DNA from: SHVO01 sp050250575
GTDB lineage: Bacteria > Pseudomonadota > Alphaproteobacteria > Rhodospirillales > Rhodospirillaceae
Assembly (NCBI GenBank): GCA_050250575.1
Contig: JBFWOJ010000010.1
Span: 82,398 to 146,397, forward strand
Reading direction: 5' to 3'
DNA: 64,000 nucleotides
Part shown: positions 42,282 to 51,164 of the stretch, piece by piece
Numbering within the stretch: the first letter of the stretch is position 1
Layout: every line of letters begins with the position of its first letter
Notes under the pieces: model-generated
The model's input: the letters and a program-made list of their open reading frames with translations, nothing else
Told to the model about the DNA's origin: nothing
Database searches by the model: none
Translations under genes and position numbers: made by a program

Positions 42282-43655
42282 GTGACTGAACCGGACGATT
42301 CTCCTCCGCGCCCACGCTCAACCATCGCACTGGTGGCCGCGCTTCTCGTGGGCACTGTGATTGGCGCCGCAGCGGCTCTGAGCTTCATCCGTCAGCAGGC
42401 GCCGCCTGAGACCGCGGCACCCAGCGAGCCGGAACAACCTCCCGCCCCCAAGCCCGACACGACGGTGAGCTATACGCCAGTGGAGGTGGAGAGCCTGCCT
42501 GGCTGGAACGAAGAATCGATCGGCGAAGCATTGCCGGCGTTGCATCGATCTTGCGCGCGGCTGAAGACCCAAGCGCCCGACCGCACCATTGGCAGCGGCG
42601 ACATCGCCCGGCCGGCCGCCGCCTGGCACGCGGCGTGCGATACCCTCATGCGCATCAGCAGCGGCGATGCGCCGTTGCGTGCCGCACTCGCCGAACAATT
42701 CGTCGCCTATCGCGTGTCCAGCGGAGCCGGCGAGGCCGGCAACGACCGCGGGCTGTTCACGGGCTATTACGAGGCGGACGTGCGCGGCTCGTTGCAACAG
42801 GAAGGCACCTATCAGTATCCCATCTACGGGCTTCCACGGGATCTCGTCACCGTTGATATCCGTGACTTCGCCGCCGCCGCCAACCTGCCGGCGGGAATCC
42901 CCACGAACATTGTTGGCCGGGTCGTCGACACCGGCCGCGGCATGCGTATGACTCCTTATTATTCGCGCGCCGAGATCGACGGCGCCGGTGCGGTCGCGAA
43001 TTCAGCGGACGTGCTGGTGTGGGTCGATGATCCCGTCGCCGCTCATATCTTGCACGTGCAAGGCTCCGGCCGCGTCACGCTGCCGGATGGCAACCTGATG
43101 CGGATCGGTTTCGCCGGATCCAACGGCCGGGCGTTCAAGGGCATCGGGTCCATCCTGATTGAAGCGGGCGCATTGAAGCCGGGCGGCGCATCGATGATCG
43201 CCGTGCGCGATTATCTGCGCGCCCATCCCGATGAAGCGGTCAAGCATATGAATCTGAACAACCGCTACATCTTCTTTCGCCGTTTGGATCCCAGTGAAGC
43301 CGAAGACGGACCGATCGGCGCCTCGGGCGTCTCGCTCACGCCCGGCCGCTCGCTCGCGGTCGACCCGCGCTACATCCCCATGGGCGCCCCGTTGTGGCTT
43401 GACACGAAGGACCCCGACGAAATCCCCATTCAACGTCTGGTGGTGGCGCAGGACACCGGAGCGGCGATCACGGGCCCGGTGCGCGGCGACTACTTTTGGG
43501 GCCACGGCGACGAGGCCTTCATGAAGGCGGCGCGCATGAAAAGCAGCGGCGGTTATGTGGTTTTCGTGCCCAAGGCGCCCGAGACGCTGTCCTCGCCCGT
43601 TCCACCCCCGGTCGAACCAAGCGAAGACGAAAAGACAGACACGCCCGGGACCTGA
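42282..43655 (+). CDS. mltA: Murein transglycosylase A
   Basis: Membrane-bound lytic transglycosylase that cuts peptidoglycan glycan strands. The 457-residue product has an N-terminal membrane segment (STIALVAALLVGTVIGAAAALSFI), the MltA domain with MTPYYSRAEIDGAGA and the 3D domain LAVDPRYIPMGAPLWLDT with VAQDTGAAITGPVRGDYFWGHG containing the catalytic aspartate region. GTG start 42282, 18 bp after the Tim44-like gene; the Tim44-mltA-Smr order is common in Alphaproteobacteria. Confidence 0.93.
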   Translation: MTEPDDSPPRPRSTIALVAALLVGTVIGAAAALSFIRQQAPPETAAPSEPEQPPAPKPDTTVSYTPVEVESLPGWNEESIGEALPALHRSCARLKTQAPDRTIGSGDIARPAAAWHAACDTLMRISSGDAPLRAALAEQFVAYRVSSGAGEAGNDRGLFTGYYEADVRGSLQQEGTYQYPIYGLPRDLVTVDIRDFAAAANLPAGIPTNIVGRVVDTGRGMRMTPYYSRAEIDGAGAVANSADVLVWVDDPVAAHILHVQGSGRVTLPDGNLMRIGFAGSNGRAFKGIGSILIEAGALKPGGASMIAVRDYLRAHPDEAVKHMNLNNRYIFFRRLDPSEAEDGPIGASGVSLTPGRSLAVDPRYIPMGAPLWLDTKDPDEIPIQRLVVAQDTGAAITGPVRGDYFWGHGDEAFMKAARMKSSGGYVVFVPKAPETLSSPVPPPVEPSEDEKTDTPGT

Positions 43656-43763
43656 TACGGGGCCGCTGGCGCCCGTTATTTAGAATCGGTAAACCCTCCT
43701 CATCTAGCTTCACAGGTTGGGGACGTGCGGCTCGTCAGAACCGCAGGTCATGCTGGAGTGAAG

Positions 43764-44351
43764 ATGAATACGCCGCCAAAAGCGCCGCCCGGTGAAAAGA
43801 AGCGCGACCGCGCCCTCTATGCGCGTCTCGTCGAATCCTATCACGCGGATCGGATCGGCATCTTTGTCGACTTCGACCGGTTGAACACGCCCCGCTCTCC
43901 TTTGTGGAACGCCTGGGAGAACGTTGCCCCGCTGCTGATCGTTTTCGTCGCTTCGCTCGGGCTGATGTTCTTCCTCAACCTGATCGTCGGCGTGGCCGCC
44001 ATGGTCCTGGGCGTGCTGTTCTATCTTTTCGTCGTCCGGCCATGGATCGCGCAGCGGGTCTACCGCCGCGCCATCGCCGCCGCTACCGAGAATCTCCACA
44101 ACTGGAATCTGCTGTGGAAACTCGGCGGCCTGGTCATAACGCTCAATTTCATGAACAAGACCCGCTGCGTCTCGCCCGAAGGGGACTGGCGCGCGTTCGT
44201 CACGCGCTACCTGCCTGAGATGGAAGTCGAAGGCGTCGAGGCCTATCACGCCTTCAATCGGATGGGCCGCGGCGACGCGCTCGAGGACCCGAAGGCCGGC
44301 AAGACCGGCAAAGACAAGGACGAAAGCCGCTTCCAAGACGTCCATATGTAA
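43764..44351 (+). CDS. Membrane protein of unknown function
   Basis: A 195-residue protein with two adjacent transmembrane segments (APLLIVFVASLGLMFFLNLIVGVAAMVLGVLFYLFVV) flanked by a basic N-terminus and a long soluble C-terminal part (WIAQRVYRRAIAAATENLHNWNLLWKLGGLVITLNFMNKTRCVSPEGDWRAFVTRYLPEME). GGAG 5-8 nt upstream supports ATG 43764. I do not recognise the family. It lies between mltA and the Smr gene, so an envelope or cell-wall link is possible. Confidence 0.75.
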   Translation: MNTPPKAPPGEKKRDRALYARLVESYHADRIGIFVDFDRLNTPRSPLWNAWENVAPLLIVFVASLGLMFFLNLIVGVAAMVLGVLFYLFVVRPWIAQRVYRRAIAAATENLHNWNLLWKLGGLVITLNFMNKTRCVSPEGDWRAFVTRYLPEMEVEGVEAYHAFNRMGRGDALEDPKAGKTGKDKDESRFQDVHM

Positions 44352-44394
44352 GCGGGCGCTCGCTTAGATCCCGCCGCGCTCCTACATTCTTGCC

Positions 44395-44907
44395 ATGAAA
44401 GACAGCGAGCTCTGGCGCCATGTGACGCGCAATGTCGTGCCGTACCGGGCGCAGCGTCACCCGATGGCGGACCCCGCACCGGCGCGCGAGCCGGGGATCA
44501 CGGCGTGTGAAGCGGACTTTTCTGCGCCCTCGCCGCCGCCGGCAAAGCGCCCGCCGCTGCCGTTGAAGCTCGGCGCCGTCAGCGCCATGGACAAACGCAC
44601 GGCCCAGCGTTTCAAGCGGGGCGAGATGCCCGTCGACGGCCGCATCGATCTGCATGGGCTTACGCTCGATCAAGCCTATGGGGCCCTCAGCGGCTTCATT
44701 CGCCGTGCGCACGCCAGGGGCGCCCGCTGCTTGGTCGTCGTGACCGGGAAAGGCGGCGAAAAAGGCGAGGGCAAGATTCGCCGCGAGGCGCCTGTGTGGC
44801 TCAACCGCGGCGACCTGCGTCCGCTCATCCTCGCTGTCACGGAAGCGCGGCCGCACGACGGCGGCGGCGGCGCCCTCTATGTGATGCTCAAGCGCTCTAG
44901 AGAATAA
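44395..44907 (+). CDS. Smr domain protein (MutS2-type endonuclease-like)
   Basis: A 170-residue protein with a C-terminal Smr domain: RIDLHGLTLDQAYGALSGFIRRAHARGARCLVVVTGKGG and the end ARPHDGGGGALYVMLKR. Smr domains nick DNA or RNA in some proteins; the LDLHG-type motif is present. The N-terminal 60 residues are proline-rich and probably flexible. It converges on hslU, overlapping its 3' end by 11 bp. Confidence 0.92.
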   Translation: MKDSELWRHVTRNVVPYRAQRHPMADPAPAREPGITACEADFSAPSPPPAKRPPLPLKLGAVSAMDKRTAQRFKRGEMPVDGRIDLHGLTLDQAYGALSGFIRRAHARGARCLVVVTGKGGEKGEGKIRREAPVWLNRGDLRPLILAVTEARPHDGGGGALYVMLKRSRE

Positions 44908-46207
44908 AGCGCGAAAGATCGCCCTTCTTGGCCAGTTCGCCGACCTGCGAGCGAACGTAGTCCGCCGTGACCGTGAAGGTCTCGCCCGAGCGGTCGGTGG
45001 CCGTGAAACTGATGTCTTCGAGCAATTTCTCGAGCACCGTATGCAGACGGCGCGCCCCGATATTCTCGACGCTGGTGTTGATTTCCGCGGCGAGGTCGGC
45101 GATGGCCGCGATGGCGTCGTCGCCGAACTCGAGGGTGACGTTCTCCGTGCCGAGCAGCGCCTTATATTGCTTGATGAGGCTGGCTTCCGTCTCCGTGAGG
45201 ATACGAATGAAGTCGTCCCGCGTGAGAGCTTTGAGCTCGACGCGGATCGGAAGTCTACCCTGAAGCTCGGGAAGCAGATCCGATGGCTTGGCAAGGTGGA
45301 ACGCGCCCGACGCCACAAATAGAATGTGATCGGTTTTTACCGGCCCGTGTTTCGTCGAAACCGTCGTTCCTTCGATCAGCGGCAACAGATCCCGCTGCAC
45401 ACCCTCGCGGCTCACATCGGCGCCGCGCGCCTCTTCCCGCCCCGTGATCTTGTCAATCTCATCCAGGAACACGATGCCGTCGTTCTCGACCAGACTGATC
45501 GCCTCACGTACGAGGCTCTCCTGATTGAGGAGCTTGTCGGATTCCTCCCGCATGAGAACTTCATAGGATTGGGCGACCGTCATTTTGCGCGGCCGCGTGC
45601 GGCCGCCGAACATGCCGCCGAGCATCTCGCTCAGGTTGACCATGCCCATCTGCGCCCCCGGCATGCCGGGAATGTCGATGGTCGGCATCGAAGCGCCCGC
45701 GGATTCCTGTATGTTCACCTCGATTTCGCGCGCGTTGAGCTCGCCTTCGCGCAGCATCTTGCGAAATTTCTGCCGGGTCTCGGGACTCGAATTCTCACCG
45801 ACCAGCGCATCGAGTACGCGTTCCTCGGCGGCGAGCTCCGCCTTGGCCGTCACTTCCTTGCGCAGGCGCTCGCGGGTCATGTTGATCGCGATCTCGGTGA
45901 GGTCGCGGACGATGCTTTCCACATCGCGCCCGACGTAGCCCACTTCGGTGAACTTGGTTGCCTCCACTTTCAGGAACGGCGCGTTCGCAAGTTTGGCAAG
46001 CCGCCGCGCGATTTCGGTTTTGCCCACGCCCGTGGGACCCACCATGAGGATATTTTTCGGCAGAACCTCTTCCCGCAGGCCGGCGGGCAGCTGCTGGCGG
46101 CGCCAGCGGTTACGCAGCGCCACCGCCACGGCGCGTTTCGCCTCGGCTTGGCCGATGATGTAGCGGTCCAACTCGGAAACAATCTCACGCGGAGAAAACG
46201 AACTCAT
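44897..46207 (-). CDS. hslU: ATP-dependent protease ATPase subunit HslU
   Basis: Unfoldase of the HslUV protease. The 436-residue product has PREIVSELDRYIIGQAEAKRAVAVALRNRWRRQQL, the Walker A GPTGVGKTEIARRL, the pore GYVGRD motif, Walker B IVFLDEIDKI, and the sensor/C-terminal LGARRLHTVLEKLLEDISF-like segment. The C-terminus inserts into HslV. The start overlaps the hslV stop by 4 bp. Confidence 0.97.
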   Translation of the reverse strand: MSSFSPREIVSELDRYIIGQAEAKRAVAVALRNRWRRQQLPAGLREEVLPKNILMVGPTGVGKTEIARRLAKLANAPFLKVEATKFTEVGYVGRDVESIVRDLTEIAINMTRERLRKEVTAKAELAAEERVLDALVGENSSPETRQKFRKMLREGELNAREIEVNIQESAGASMPTIDIPGMPGAQMGMVNLSEMLGGMFGGRTRPRKMTVAQSYEVLMREESDKLLNQESLVREAISLVENDGIVFLDEIDKITGREEARGADVSREGVQRDLLPLIEGTTVSTKHGPVKTDHILFVASGAFHLAKPSDLLPELQGRLPIRVELKALTRDDFIRILTETEASLIKQYKALLGTENVTLEFGDDAIAAIADLAAEINTSVENIGARRLHTVLEKLLEDISFTATDRSGETFTVTADYVRSQVGELAKKGDLSRFIL

Positions 46208-46752
46208 AAGGTTTCAACGACCAATTCGTTGTTGGTGTAAATGCAGATGTCGGCGGCGATCTTCATGGCCTTCCGGGCGATGCCCTCGGCGTCCATGTCC
46301 GGCCGGTCGGCCAGGGCGCGGGCGGCGGCCAGCGCGAAAGCGCCGCCGGAGCCGATGCCGATCAAGCCGTCCGCCGGCTCGAGCACGTCCCCCGTTCCCG
46401 ACAGAATGAGAGACACATCCTTGTCGGCAACGGCCATCATCGCTTCGAGCCGGCGCAGGTAGCGGTCGGTGCGCCAATCTTTCGCAAGCTCGACGCAGGC
46501 CCGCATCAGTTGTCCGGGATGTTTTTCCAGCTTGGCTTCGAGCCGTTCGAACAGGGTGAAGGCGTCGGCGGTGGCGCCGGCGAAACCGCCGATCACTTTT
46601 CCATCGGAAAGGCGCCGCACCTTGCGGGCGTTCGACTTCAGGATTTGGTTGCCAAGCGTGACCTGACCGTCGCCTGCAATGACCACTTTCCCGCTCTTTC
46701 GCACGGCGATAATGGTCGTGCCATACCATGTGGCGGGATCGTGCTTCATCAT
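46204..46752 (-). CDS. hslV: ATP-dependent protease subunit HslV
   Basis: Proteolytic subunit of HslUV, active after removal of the leading residues to expose the N-terminal threonine. Here that is Thr12 in MMKHDPATWYGTTIIAV, followed by GDGQVTLGN and GFAGATADAFTLFERLE. The ATG at 46752 (or 46749) is chosen since the longer in-frame opening to 46887 has no family match. The upstream neighbour is xth, 83 bp away. Confidence 0.95.
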   Translation of the reverse strand: MMKHDPATWYGTTIIAVRKSGKVVIAGDGQVTLGNQILKSNARKVRRLSDGKVIGGFAGATADAFTLFERLEAKLEKHPGQLMRACVELAKDWRTDRYLRRLEAMMAVADKDVSLILSGTGDVLEPADGLIGIGSGGAFALAAARALADRPDMDAEGIARKAMKIAADICIYTNNELVVETL

Positions 46753-46835
46753 CGCTGGCCCGGAGGTTGTGAAAAGAAGTCGGCGGGGAGAAAGAAGTTC
46801 CGCGCGGCAGAGGATGGGGTGACTCTCCGCCCGTT

Positions 46836-47639
46836 TCAAGGCTTGAGGGCAAGAACAACCGGGACGTGGTCGGACGCGGGCGTCCAATGGCGCACATCCA
46901 TCAGGACATCGACCTTGGCGATGCGGTCCTTAAGGGCGGGGGTCACCCAGATATGGTCGAGCCGCCGGCCTTTGTTCGTCGCCTGCCAGTCGGCGGCGCG
47001 ATAGCTCCACCAGGTGAAGACCGGGTTCTCGGCTGGATGCAGTTCGCGAAGGGCGTCAATGAAATAGAGTGCGCGTTTCATCCGTTCCAGCGCGGCGATC
47101 TCGATCGGCGTGTGCGTCACGATGCGCGACATCTTCGCGTGGTCCCATACGTCGCTGGGCAGCGGCGCGATATTGAAATCCCCCGCTACAACCGCTGCGT
47201 CGGACAGACCATGATGACCGGCAAAGAAGTCGGCGATGGCGTCGACGAACTTGAGCTTGTGATCGAACTTCGGATTAAGGTCCCGGTCGGCGATCGGTCC
47301 GCCGGCCGGCACGTAGACGCTATGCACTTTCATCGCGCCCGGGCCTTCGCCGACGACGGCGCTCACATGGCGCGCGTCCTCGCGTCCGCAATGACGATGA
47401 AGGTCGACCTCGCTGAGAGGGTGTTTGGACAGGATCGCGACGCCATTGTAGGCGCGCTGTCCGGCATAGGCCTGGTGAACGTAGCCGAGGTCGGCGATCT
47501 CCTGCCGCGGAAACAGTTTGTCCTCGCATTTGGTCTCTTGCAGGCAGATCACGTCCGGGGCCGCGAGGTCGATGAGACGCTCCAGCTGGGCGATGCGTTT
47601 GCGGATCGAATTGATGTTCCAGGTGGCGATCGTGAACAT
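46836..47639 (-). CDS. xth: Exodeoxyribonuclease III
   Basis: AP endonuclease and 3'-5' exonuclease for base-excision repair. The 267-residue product has FTIATWNINSIRKRIAQLERLI, ICLQETKCEDKLFP, VAGDFNIAP, and the C-terminal GRRLDHIWVTP with the catalytic histidine SDHVPVVL. ATG 47639 is set by the conserved N-terminus. A 12-bp hairpin lies immediately upstream, followed on this strand by a T-rich run, so the leader may be controlled by attenuation. Confidence 0.94.
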   Translation of the reverse strand: MFTIATWNINSIRKRIAQLERLIDLAAPDVICLQETKCEDKLFPRQEIADLGYVHQAYAGQRAYNGVAILSKHPLSEVDLHRHCGREDARHVSAVVGEGPGAMKVHSVYVPAGGPIADRDLNPKFDHKLKFVDAIADFFAGHHGLSDAAVVAGDFNIAPLPSDVWDHAKMSRIVTHTPIEIAALERMKRALYFIDALRELHPAENPVFTWWSYRAADWQATNKGRRLDHIWVTPALKDRIAKVDVLMDVRHWTPASDHVPVVLALKP

Positions 47640-47666
47640 GAATGAAGCGAATACCACAAAAGAAAT

Positions 47667-47696
47667 GGCGCCCGATGTGGGGGGACATCGGGCGCC
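47667..47696. repeat. 12-bp perfect hairpin upstream of xth
   Basis: GGCGCCCGATGT (47667-47678) and its exact inverse ACATCGGGCGCC (47685-47696) enclose the loop GGGGGG. On the minus strand it is followed by a short T-rich run 27 bp before the xth ATG, as expected for an attenuator or terminator of lolA-side transcripts. Confidence 0.75.
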
Positions 47697-47707
47697 GGCG
47701 TCTGCCG

Positions 47708-47726
47708 AACGGTAGGGGGGACCGTT
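47708..47726. repeat. 6-bp hairpin with G6 loop
   Basis: AACGGT and ACCGTT pair around the loop AGGGGGG, 11 bp after the end of the previous hairpin. The shared G6 loop suggests the two structures may be related or recognised together. Confidence 0.5.
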
Positions 47727-47735
47727 ATTTCGGCG

Positions 47736-47763
47736 CGGTGAGCGGTCTTTGCGACCGCTACCG
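47736..47763. repeat. 11-bp hairpin with one bulged base
   Basis: CGGT-(G bulge)-AGCGGTC and GACCGCT-ACCG pair around the 5-nt loop TTTGC. It lies 9 bp after the second hairpin. No T-run follows on either strand. Confidence 0.55.
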
Positions 47764-47950
47764 TATGGTGCTGATATAGGTGGACTTCATAAAATTGCAA
47801 AATGACGCGGACGTATGGCGGCCATGCAAAACCGCATGGAAAAATCCCCGTCAAATCATGCATTTACGCGTTTAAGGATCATGACGCGGGTGTCAGGGTC
47901 CTTAAGGCTCGCGGGACTGTGATTACGCCTCACGCGCGACTCGTTTGGAG

Positions 47951-48586
47951 CTAATTTTCCTTGTTGCGGGCGGCGCGCGCGTCGTAGCGGAACAGGGCCC
48001 GGTCGAGGGCGACACCTTTCTGCGCATTTTCCAGCGTCACCACGACTTCCTTGTGCTGGGCATCGACCACCCGCCACTGGCGGAGCTCGAACGGCGCTTC
48101 GCTGAACACCAGGGTGAGTTTGCCGGCCGCAGGATCCTTGGCCATGGCGACAGTGATCTCCAACTTACCCGCGCCGCGCTCCACACCGAGGAGTTTCACC
48201 GACGGATCGCTGAAGGAGAGATTTTCCTTGAGAAGCAGGCCCGCCGGAGTCTCGTTGAGGTCAAGGTGGCTGGCGTCGTTCATCTGCGTGTCGACGTAGA
48301 TCAGGAATTTTCCGTCCGCGACCATCAGCATCGGGGTGGGCGGGTCGTATACCAGCCGCATGCGGCCGGGGCGCGAAATGTAAAGATCGCCGTCGACATT
48401 CTTGCCGTCCGGGTTCACCTGGACGAAGCGCGATTTCAGAGTGGTGACGCTGTTGAGATAGGCCTCGGCTTTTTTGAGGGCCTCGGCGTCCGCGGCTTCC
48501 GCCGCAAACGCGCAGTTGGAGATTAACGGCGCACTGAAGCCAAACGCTGCAATCAACAGGATGAAAACTCGAAGCAATTTCGCCAT
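47951..48586 (-). CDS. lolA: Outer-membrane lipoprotein carrier protein LolA
   Basis: Periplasmic carrier bringing lipoproteins from LolCDE to LolB. The 211-residue product has a signal peptide (MAKLLRVFILLIAAFGFSAPLISNCAFAA), and the LolA core: AYLNSVTTLKSRFVQVNPDGKNVDGDLYISRPGRMRLVYDPP, and FELRQWRVVDAQHKEVVVTLENAQKG. It follows ftsK on the same strand; ftsK-lolA-xth is a recurrent order in the class. ATG 48586 is preferred over upstream in-frame 48631. Confidence 0.93.
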   Translation of the reverse strand: MAKLLRVFILLIAAFGFSAPLISNCAFAAEAADAEALKKAEAYLNSVTTLKSRFVQVNPDGKNVDGDLYISRPGRMRLVYDPPTPMLMVADGKFLIYVDTQMNDASHLDLNETPAGLLLKENLSFSDPSVKLLGVERGAGKLEITVAMAKDPAAGKLTLVFSEAPFELRQWRVVDAQHKEVVVTLENAQKGVALDRALFRYDARAARNKEN

Positions 48587-48673
48587 AGCGTCCTCTAAGA
48601 GAGCTGTCAGCTCCCAAACATGGGAGGACACTATGGCGGCCCTGTGACCAAGTCCACCTTTCGGCGGACGTAT

Positions 48674-51136
48674 TTACATATCCTGCGGTTCGGGCAGCAG
48701 AATCTCGCGTTTGCCGACGTGGTTGGCTTTCGAGATCATGCCCTGCTTTTCCATATCCTCGATGATCTTGGCGGCTCGGTTGTAGCCGATGCCGAGGTGA
48801 CGCTGGATGAAGCTGGTCGAGGCCTTGCGTTCGCGCGCGACGATCGCGACCGCCTGGTCGAACAGACCGTCCCCGGTGCTGGTGTTGCCGCCGGCGCCGG
48901 CGAGACCGGCAAAGCCCGGCACGTCGTCGAGGTCGTCTTCTTCGGTGACCGCTTCGATATAGTCGGGTTGAGCCTGCGCCCGCAGGTGACTGGTCACCTC
49001 TTCGACCTCCTTGTCGCTGACAAAGGGGCCGTGCACCCGGGTGATGCGCCCGCCCGCAGCCATGTAGAGCATGTCACCCTGGCCAAGCAGTTGCTCGGCG
49101 CCTTGCTCACCCAGGATGGTGCGGCTGTCGATCTTTGAGGTGACCTGGAAGCTGATGCGGGTCGGGAAGTTGGCCTTGATCGTGCCGGTGATCACGTCCA
49201 CCGAGGGACGCTGCGTCGCCATGATGACGTGGATGCCGGCGGCGCGGGCCATTTGCGCCAGGCGCTGCACCGCCGCTTCCACTTCCTTGCCGGCGACCAG
49301 CATCAGGTCGGCCATTTCATCGATGATCACGACGATGTACGGGAGCGGCGACATATCGAGCGCCTGCTCTTCGTAGATCGGCTTGCCGGTGCCGGGGTCG
49401 AAGCCTGTTTGCACGGTGCGGGTCAGGGTCTTTCCGCTCTTCACCGCTTCGCCGAGCCGCTGGTTGTAGCCGGCGACATTGCGCACGGAGAGTTGGCTCA
49501 TGGCGCGGTAACGGTTTTCCATCTCGCGCACGACCCACTTGAGCGCCATCACGGCTTTGCCGGCGTCCGTGACCACGGGCGCGAGAAGATGCGGGATGCC
49601 GTCGTACACGGACAACTCGAGCATCTTCGGATCGATCATGATCAGGCGCACGTCCTTGGGCGTGTTCCGGTAGAGCAGCGACATGATCATGGTGTTGATG
49701 GCGACCGACTTGCCCGAGCCGGTGGTCCCGGCGACGAGCAGGTGCGGCATGCGCGCGAGGTCTGCGAACACCGGCGCGCCGCCGATGTCTTTCCCCAAAG
49801 CCAGGGTGAGCTTGCCGTCACTGCGCTCGAACTCTTCGGCGGCCAGCTGCTCGCGGAGATAGACGGTTTCACGGTGCGCGTTCGGAAGTTCGATGCCGAT
49901 GACGCTGCGCCCGGGGACCACGGCGATACGGACGGCCACGGCGCTCATGGAGCGGGCGATATCGTCGGCGAGCGATACCACGCGCGAGGTCTTGGTGCCC
50001 GGTGCGGGCTCGAGTTCGTAAAGTGTCACGACCGGACCCGGGCGCACTTTGACCACTTGGCCCTTGATGCCGAAGTCGTCGAGCACCGATTCAAGCATAC
50101 GTGCGTTGTTCTCCAGCGCTTCCTTGCTCACCACGTTCTGCACGCGGGTCGACGGCGGGGTCAGTATATCGAGGTGAGGAAGGTCGAAATCCTTCTTGGC
50201 GCGCGGCAGCAGATCGCCCTGACGCGCGGCCATCTCGCGCTTGGATGGTTTTGCCGGCTTGGGCCGCACTTCGACGACCGGGGTCTCGCGGCGCGGCGCC
50301 TCATCGGCTTCGTCGTCGCTCCCGTCTTCATCGAGGACCGCCCGCGCCTCTACGGGCTCTTCGCTCCCATTTTCCGCGGGCGTATCGGCGGGTGCGGGGG
50401 CCGCCAAACGTTCGCGTTTGGCCTTCGCGGGTTTCGGCGGCGCCTTCGACTTCGGTAAACGGTCCCAGATCCACATCGGCGCGCGAGCAATGGCGGTCGC
50501 GCCCATGGCGATTCCGCGAGCCGCCATCACGCAAGCTGCGCCCGCAACCGCGAAGCGCACGGTCATGGCCCAGAGAAGCAGTCCCGCCCCGAGAACTGCG
50601 GCCGAGATGCTGACGCCGGCGCCGATCGCCATCCGCACCGGCTCGAGGCTCAGCGTCGCGCCGCGGTGGACCGCAAGGAGTTTCAGAAGAATTTCACCCG
50701 CCGAGCCGCCAAGGCCGGCCGCGATCGGCCACGCGGAAGAGGCCGGAACGGACTCGAGCGCGACCGCGAGCAGCAGCGCAGCGGCAATCACGGCCACGGT
50801 GCGCAGCCACAGCCAGGACACGGTTTCGCCTTTCATCAGGCGGACGCCCCAGGCGCCAACCGTAAGCACCAGCGCCACCGCGCCAAGGCCGACGGTCTGC
50901 AGAAGCGCATCGGCCATGATCGCTCCGCTCGGCCCCAGGGCGTTCTGCGGGCTAAGGCTGGTGGCCGTGTTGAGCGAGGGATCATCGGGCGAATAACTGA
51001 TGAGCGCGAGAAGAGCGGCGGCGCACAGCATCACCACGCCGAGACCGGCGGCGAACAGCGCCGCGCGTTTCAACATCGCGGCCCAGGCCGGCGGAAGAAA
51101 AGGAACGTCTTGAGAGCGGGCGGCGGCAGTCATCAC
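48674..51136 (-). CDS. ftsK: DNA translocase FtsK
   Basis: Couples chromosome dimer resolution to division. The 820-residue protein has an N-terminal membrane domain with several hydrophobic segments in residues 25-210, a basic/acidic linker (about 220-315), the RecA-like motor with GTTGSGKSVAINTMIMSLLYRNTP and IVVIIDEMADLMLV, and the C-terminal winged-helix gamma domain (SFIQRHLGIGYNRAAKIIEDMEKQG) that reads polar DNA motifs. Preceded by the aminotransferase gene with a 28-bp gap. Confidence 0.97.
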   Translation of the reverse strand: MMTAAARSQDVPFLPPAWAAMLKRAALFAAGLGVVMLCAAALLALISYSPDDPSLNTATSLSPQNALGPSGAIMADALLQTVGLGAVALVLTVGAWGVRLMKGETVSWLWLRTVAVIAAALLLAVALESVPASSAWPIAAGLGGSAGEILLKLLAVHRGATLSLEPVRMAIGAGVSISAAVLGAGLLLWAMTVRFAVAGAACVMAARGIAMGATAIARAPMWIWDRLPKSKAPPKPAKAKRERLAAPAPADTPAENGSEEPVEARAVLDEDGSDDEADEAPRRETPVVEVRPKPAKPSKREMAARQGDLLPRAKKDFDLPHLDILTPPSTRVQNVVSKEALENNARMLESVLDDFGIKGQVVKVRPGPVVTLYELEPAPGTKTSRVVSLADDIARSMSAVAVRIAVVPGRSVIGIELPNAHRETVYLREQLAAEEFERSDGKLTLALGKDIGGAPVFADLARMPHLLVAGTTGSGKSVAINTMIMSLLYRNTPKDVRLIMIDPKMLELSVYDGIPHLLAPVVTDAGKAVMALKWVVREMENRYRAMSQLSVRNVAGYNQRLGEAVKSGKTLTRTVQTGFDPGTGKPIYEEQALDMSPLPYIVVIIDEMADLMLVAGKEVEAAVQRLAQMARAAGIHVIMATQRPSVDVITGTIKANFPTRISFQVTSKIDSRTILGEQGAEQLLGQGDMLYMAAGGRITRVHGPFVSDKEVEEVTSHLRAQAQPDYIEAVTEEDDLDDVPGFAGLAGAGGNTSTGDGLFDQAVAIVARERKASTSFIQRHLGIGYNRAAKIIEDMEKQGMISKANHVGKREILLPEPQDM

Positions 51137-51164
51137 ATTTCCCCTGGGTGAAGAACGGGTTTGC

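Larger units (their letters stand above)
47640..47950. other. Intergenic region between xth and lolA with three stem-loops
   Basis: This 311-bp gap holds three clear hairpins within 97 bp (47667-47763), two of them with G6-containing loops. The remainder, 47764-47950, has an AT-richer centre and no coding signal. It is bounded by the lolA stop at 47951 and the xth start at 47639, both on the minus strand. Confidence 0.55.
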
